Source: Pseudocalidococcus sp964653145 (lineage in GTDB: Bacteria > Cyanobacteriota > Cyanobacteriia > Thermosynechococcales > Thermosynechococcaceae). From it: a stretch of DNA of 64,000 nt. The DNA is taken from NCBI GenBank assembly GCA_964653145.1, contig CAZZCG010000015.1, positions 1 to 64,000 of the forward strand, given 5' to 3'. The notes beneath the pieces are model-generated. The model worked only from the letters and a program-made list of their open reading frames with translations, did no database searches and was not told the origin of the DNA. Of the stretch, positions 60,167 to 64,000 are shown piece by piece; positions within the stretch are counted from its first letter, which is position 1, and each line of letters begins with the position of its first letter. The position numbers and the translations under genes were made by a program.

Positions 60167-62344
60167 ATGCCCCACGATCATCCCCATTATTTTGTTCTGG
60201 TGAGTCTACATGGTCTGATTCGGGGAACAAACTTAGAACTGGGCCGTGATGCCGATACTGGCGGACAAACCAAATATGTTGTTGAATTAGCCCGCAAACT
60301 CGCTGAACATCCTCAGGTTGGCCAAGTTGATCTAGTGACCCGCCTCATCAATGATCCCAAGGTCAGTCCAGACTACGCCCAACCCATTGAACATCTCTCA
60401 GAGAAGGCGAAGATCGTCCGATTACCCTGTGGCCCCCGGCGCTATTTACGCAAAGAAGTACTTTGGCCCCACTTGGATGTGTTTGCCGATGAACTCCTCA
60501 AGTACCTGCGCGGGTCAGACCCAAAACCCGATGTGATTCATGGCCATTATGCCGATGCCGGTTATGTGGCTTGCCGAGTGGCAGGATGGTTGGGGATTCC
60601 CCTCGTGTTTACAGGCCATTCCTTGGGCCGGGTGAAACAGCAGCGAATGTTAGCCAATGGCCTGAAGCGGGAAAGCATGGAGGAACAATTTCACTTTGCA
60701 ACCCGCATTGAAGCCGAGGAAACAACCCTGGCCAGTGCGGATCTTGTCATTGCCAGTACAAACCAGGAAATTGAAGAGCAATATCGACTCTACGACCACT
60801 ACCGCCCGCAACACATGGTGGTTATTCCCCCAGGCCTGGATACACACCGATTTTTTCCTGACAATGCCACGTCCATTACAACTCAACCGGACATTGCCAA
60901 AGAATTGGGACGATTTTTATGTGATCCCCTCAAGCCGATGATCCTTTGTCTGTCCCGGCCAGTGCCCCGCAAAAATGTCGCTGCGTTGGTCAATGTGTAT
61001 GGCCAAGACCGGGAATTACAGGAAAAAGCCAATCTTGTCCTGGTTTTGGGTAATCGGGACGATATCAGCAAAAGCGATACGGGCCCCAAGCAGGTTTTAA
61101 CCGAATTACTGCTGTTGGTGGATCGCTATGATCTCTACGGAAGAGTTGCCTACCCGAAAACTCACCAGGCCGATGATGTCCCGGAACTCTATCGCCTAGC
61201 AGCCCGCTTGAAAGGCATCTTTATCAATCCGGCCTTGACGGAACCCTTTGGGCTGACCCTGATTGAAGCTGGGGCCTCTGGTTTGCCAATTTTAGCGACG
61301 GCGGATGGGGGCCCCCAAGATATCATTGCCCACTGTCACAATGGCCTGCTATTTGATCCGCTAAACCCCGAAGAAATTCGGCAAACCCTCCACCAGGCCC
61401 TGTCAGATCCCGAACAATGGCTGGCCTGGTCTCTCCAGGGAATTGAAGGGGTGCAGCAGCACTATGCCTGGACAAGTCATGTGGAAAAATATCTCCAACA
61501 AATCCGGCATCTGTCCGCAAATACCCAAATCTCCATTCTCAACCCAGTCCGGCAAGTCTTGAGCCTTACCCCCCCAGGCTCGGTGCGACACCGTTTGTTA
61601 GAAACCGATCGGATGCTGATTTCCGATATTGATAACACCCTCCTGGGGGATCAAGAATCCTTAGGTCAATTGATCGCCGCCTTAGACCAAGATGAGGGCC
61701 TGGGTTTTGGCGTGGCCACTGGACGACATTTAAAAAGTGCAATTGAAATTTTGCAGGACTGGAATGTACCCTGGCCAGATGTGTTTATTACGTCTGTAGG
61801 TAGTGAAATTTATTACGGGCCTAAGCTGACCCCTGATACCAGTTGGAAGCACCACATTAATTACCGTTGGCAGCCAGAATTGGTTCACCAGGCCATGGCC
61901 GATTTTCCGGGAGTTACCCTACAAGCACCCGAGAATCAACGTCCCCACAAAATCAGTTACTTGGTCGATACTAGCCAAGCCCCACCCATTCCGCGTATCC
62001 TGAAACACCTCCGTCGACAAAAACTCCATGTCCAAGGCATTTTTTCCCACGAACAGTTTCTCGACCTTTTGCCACTGCGGGCCTCAAAAGGGGATGCATT
62101 ACGCTATTTCGCCATGAAGTGGAATTTCTCGATGAAAGATATTATGGTGGCGGGAGACTCTGGCAATGATGAGCAGATGCTTATGGGGAACACCCTAGCT
62201 GTTGTGGTGGGCAACCATAGCCCTGAACTGGAAAAACTCCGACAGCACGACGGGATTTACTTTGCCCAGGCCCACTATGCTGGGGGAATTCTTGAGGGGA
62301 TGGCCCATTATCAGTTCCTCAACCCCGTTGCGGCAGAGATTTAA
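60167..62344 (+). CDS. sps: Sucrose-phosphate synthase with SPP-like domain
   Basis: About 725 residues, the length of the Thermosynechococcus enzyme. The GT-B glycosyltransferase part has VLVSLHGLIRGTNLELGRDA, DTGGQTKYVVELARKL, VFTGHSLGRVKQQR, VVIPPGLDTHRF and FINPALTEPFGLTLIEAGAS. The C-terminal HAD domain keeps DIDNT near residue 487, KGDALRYFAMKW, and GDSGNDEQML near 663, so phosphatase chemistry may be intact. It makes sucrose-6-phosphate from UDP-glucose and fructose-6-phosphate and perhaps dephosphorylates it. I chose the ATG at 60167; the longer frame would overlap the invertase. Confidence 0.94.
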   Translation: MPHDHPHYFVLVSLHGLIRGTNLELGRDADTGGQTKYVVELARKLAEHPQVGQVDLVTRLINDPKVSPDYAQPIEHLSEKAKIVRLPCGPRRYLRKEVLWPHLDVFADELLKYLRGSDPKPDVIHGHYADAGYVACRVAGWLGIPLVFTGHSLGRVKQQRMLANGLKRESMEEQFHFATRIEAEETTLASADLVIASTNQEIEEQYRLYDHYRPQHMVVIPPGLDTHRFFPDNATSITTQPDIAKELGRFLCDPLKPMILCLSRPVPRKNVAALVNVYGQDRELQEKANLVLVLGNRDDISKSDTGPKQVLTELLLLVDRYDLYGRVAYPKTHQADDVPELYRLAARLKGIFINPALTEPFGLTLIEAGASGLPILATADGGPQDIIAHCHNGLLFDPLNPEEIRQTLHQALSDPEQWLAWSLQGIEGVQQHYAWTSHVEKYLQQIRHLSANTQISILNPVRQVLSLTPPGSVRHRLLETDRMLISDIDNTLLGDQESLGQLIAALDQDEGLGFGVATGRHLKSAIEILQDWNVPWPDVFITSVGSEIYYGPKLTPDTSWKHHINYRWQPELVHQAMADFPGVTLQAPENQRPHKISYLVDTSQAPPIPRILKHLRRQKLHVQGIFSHEQFLDLLPLRASKGDALRYFAMKWNFSMKDIMVAGDSGNDEQMLMGNTLAVVVGNHSPELEKLRQHDGIYFAQAHYAGGILEGMAHYQFLNPVAAEI

Positions 62345-62362
62345 ACCAGGCGTAATAGTGGA

Positions 62363-63388
62363 TTAGGAGCCAAACCGCTGGGCCAACTGTCGAGTTTTGA
62401 GGCCAACTTCAATGGCTTCCAGACAGCGAATCATGCCAGTTGTGTTGATCATTTCTACAGTTTTTCCCGATTTTTCCGCCGCTTTCATCGCTTTTTCTGT
62501 GAGCTTGTGGCTAGCATACCCGGTGACGACAATGACTAAATCCGCAGAGGTAATGTGGGATTCCGCTTGCTCCATTAATTGGGGCCCGGCCTGGGCAGTA
62601 CACCAAACTAGCGTGACCCCAGAATCCCGTAACCGATTCCGAACAGCAGTTTCCAGACGATCATGGCCGCCAAACACAACGACTTTACCGTTAAGCTCAC
62701 TGTAGGGATTTGGCCGTTTGTCTGAGGGACGATGTCGGGTTTTGGGTTGAATCTCGTAGGGTCGTTCAATCTTGGAGCGGTTATCGAGGGCCTTGTGATA
62801 GATAAAGTTCAAGCTGTTTTCATAGGATCCCCGGAGCTTGGCCACGGCACCCTCTTTGCTGAGGGAGTTAATCCGATCCATCAGGGCAATGACCACTTCA
62901 TCAAGGGCATTAATCGCCTTCAGGTCGGAAACATAGCCGCGAATCGCAATGGCCGCATCGGTGGCAGTAAAAAAGTCCTCTTGCTCGGCAATCATCTCCA
63001 GAAGATCTTCCTTGAGTTGACGGCGCCAGGCATTTAGTTGTTCACTGGTACGTTCATTCAGAAGTCTTTCTTCGTTAAGAATGATTTGCTGCTCGACGTT
63101 GAGAACTGCTAAAGCTGGGGCATCTGCAATTTTCTCCCGCAGCTCATCCGCTTTTTCCTGTAATTTCTTAAAGTTAATACTGTCCGTAAAACCCTGATCG
63201 GTAAAAACTTTTAAGGAAGATTCTACTTGATCTAGGAGGGGTTGCAGTCGGTCGCGAATTTCCTGGGTGGCCCGTTCAATTTGCTCCTCTCGTTCCTGCT
63301 GCAGCCGTCGTTCCTCCATTTCAATCTTGGCTAAGGACAAGAGGTCTAAAACCGATGCTTCGACATCGTTAATATCCGGCAAGGTCAT
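62363..63388 (-). CDS. Coiled-coil protein with DUF2325 domain
   Basis: About 341 residues. The first 220 are charged and helical (EMEERRLQQEREEQIERATQ, a long coiled coil) and the last 90 form a DUF2325 domain: GKVVVFGGHDRLETAVRNRL, VTLVWCTAQAGPQLMEQAES, ADLVIVVTGYASHKLTEKAM. I chose the ATG at 63388 with GGAG 8 bases upstream; a further in-frame start is at 63403. The domain looks like a small Rossmann-type fold of unknown activity. It is convergent with sucrose-phosphate synthase. Confidence 0.75.
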   Translation of the reverse strand: MTLPDINDVEASVLDLLSLAKIEMEERRLQQEREEQIERATQEIRDRLQPLLDQVESSLKVFTDQGFTDSINFKKLQEKADELREKIADAPALAVLNVEQQIILNEERLLNERTSEQLNAWRRQLKEDLLEMIAEQEDFFTATDAAIAIRGYVSDLKAINALDEVVIALMDRINSLSKEGAVAKLRGSYENSLNFIYHKALDNRSKIERPYEIQPKTRHRPSDKRPNPYSELNGKVVVFGGHDRLETAVRNRLRDSGVTLVWCTAQAGPQLMEQAESHITSADLVIVVTGYASHKLTEKAMKAAEKSGKTVEMINTTGMIRCLEAIEVGLKTRQLAQRFGS

Positions 63389-63628
63389 TATCTGCTCCAA
63401 CAATGTATGAATTAAATTAGAAAAAGAGTAATTTTTGTACCTATGAGAAACCCTCCGAACTGCGCCAGAATTCTAGGTCACAATCCAGAATCACCAGAAA
63501 CAGAAATATCGTCAGTGAATAATATCTCTTATTGTCTTGACACGGGCTGCATTGACCATAACAAGGGGTGAGAGATTAAGACAATGTAATGAGTATTTTA
63601 TACTAACTTATACATTTTGAATTTTTCT

Positions 63629-64000
63629 GTGAGGGTTTTAGAACCGTTAGTGGATAAGGATTTCAGCAAAACCATAGTCGGAATTACCGGGGGAATTGCC
63701 TCAGGAAAGTCCACGGTGGCCAACTATTTATCCCAGACCAAGGGGGTGTCAATTTTAGATGCGGATCTTTTGGCCCGAGTTGCGGTTGATCCCGGAACGC
63801 CAGGTTTAGCAGCAATTCAAGCCCGATTTGGCCCCGATGTTCTCTTAGAAAGCGGCGAACTTAACCGGGGCAGTTTGGCAGAAATTATTTTCAATAACCC
63901 CGAAGCTCGACATTGGCTAGAGAACCTGATTCATCCCGTGGTGCGCAAACAGCTTATTGTTCAGGCTGATCAGTTTTTAAAACAAGAGTCCCGAATTGTG
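63629..64000 (+). CDS. coaE: Dephospho-CoA kinase, 5' part
   Basis: The first 124 codons are present; the gene continues past the window. The Walker A GITGGIASGKST, DADLLARVAVDPGTPG and HPVVRKQLI are classic CoaE motifs. It phosphorylates dephospho-CoA at the 3' position, the last step of coenzyme A synthesis. The GTG at 63629 is used; another GTG at 63650 would remove 7 residues. The 225 bases upstream contain no gene and probably the promoter. Confidence 0.93.
   Translation, partial: MRVLEPLVDKDFSKTIVGITGGIASGKSTVANYLSQTKGVSILDADLLARVAVDPGTPGLAAIQARFGPDVLLESGELNRGSLAEIIFNNPEARHWLENLIHPVVRKQLIVQADQFLKQESRIV

Overview
The window comes from a cyanobacterium. It carries a phycocyanin operon in the order cpcB-A-C-D-E-F-G1-G2-G4, a magnesium-chelatase H subunit, a bidomain sucrose-phosphate synthase and several protein families found almost only in cyanobacteria (DUF3370, DUF3288, secreted proteins of unknown role). 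The three tandem cpcG genes and overall protein similarity point to the Thermosynechococcus / Synechococcus PCC 6312-like lineage; this placement is an inference from remembered family features, not a computed tree. Most core genes are peppered with the heptamer CCAGGCC/GGCCTGG (palindrome CCAGGCCTGG), which looks like a lineage-specific iterated motif.

Layout. 1-3924: core genes (DUF3370 protein, 5'-nucleotidase, PLP-dependent methionine-gamma-lyase-family protein). 3925-10286: an AT-richer accessory island with an IS630 remnant, small membrane proteins, a NYN/PIN-like protein, a decayed DUF433/PIN-like toxin-antitoxin pair, an unassigned two-gene module (267-aa protein plus DUF488 protein) and an unassigned 243-aa protein. 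10287-18318: chlH, gcvT, a His-rich CobW GTPase and a GntR regulator. 18319-25341: the phycocyanin operon with its leader and terminator. 25365-33542: ahcY, small proteins, purine nucleoside phosphorylase, a secreted alpha/beta hydrolase, minC with a secreted partner, and an orphan solute-binding lipoprotein.

33665-42409: a tRNA-Leu(CAA) gene followed by an integrated element of about 8.66 kb, bounded by a 12-bp direct repeat of the tRNA 3' end. It has two gene blocks. The rightward block encodes an AlpA-like regulator, a zinc-finger/TOPRIM/P-loop primase-helicase, an MT-A70 adenine methyltransferase, a RusA-like resolvase and small coupled proteins. The leftward block encodes a SWIM protein, a Rad52-like annealing protein and an excisionase-like HTH protein. 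I find no integrase, capsid, terminase or conjugation gene. Three separate repeat arrays (34331-34396, 37042-37271, 41358-41493) look like origin or operator iterons. This integrase-less replicon-like element is the best candidate for an undescribed system here.

42410-64000: core genes again. These are a secreted protein, ruvB, a P-type ATPase next to a universal stress protein, a B12-type radical SAM enzyme, groES-groEL behind a CIRCE operator, a histidine kinase / response regulator / REC-GGDEF cassette, a CPA-type Na+/H+ antiporter with a TrkA-like domain, a GH100 invertase divergent from sucrose-phosphate synthase (opposing sucrose breakdown and synthesis), a DUF2325 coiled-coil protein, and the start of coaE, which is cut by the window end.
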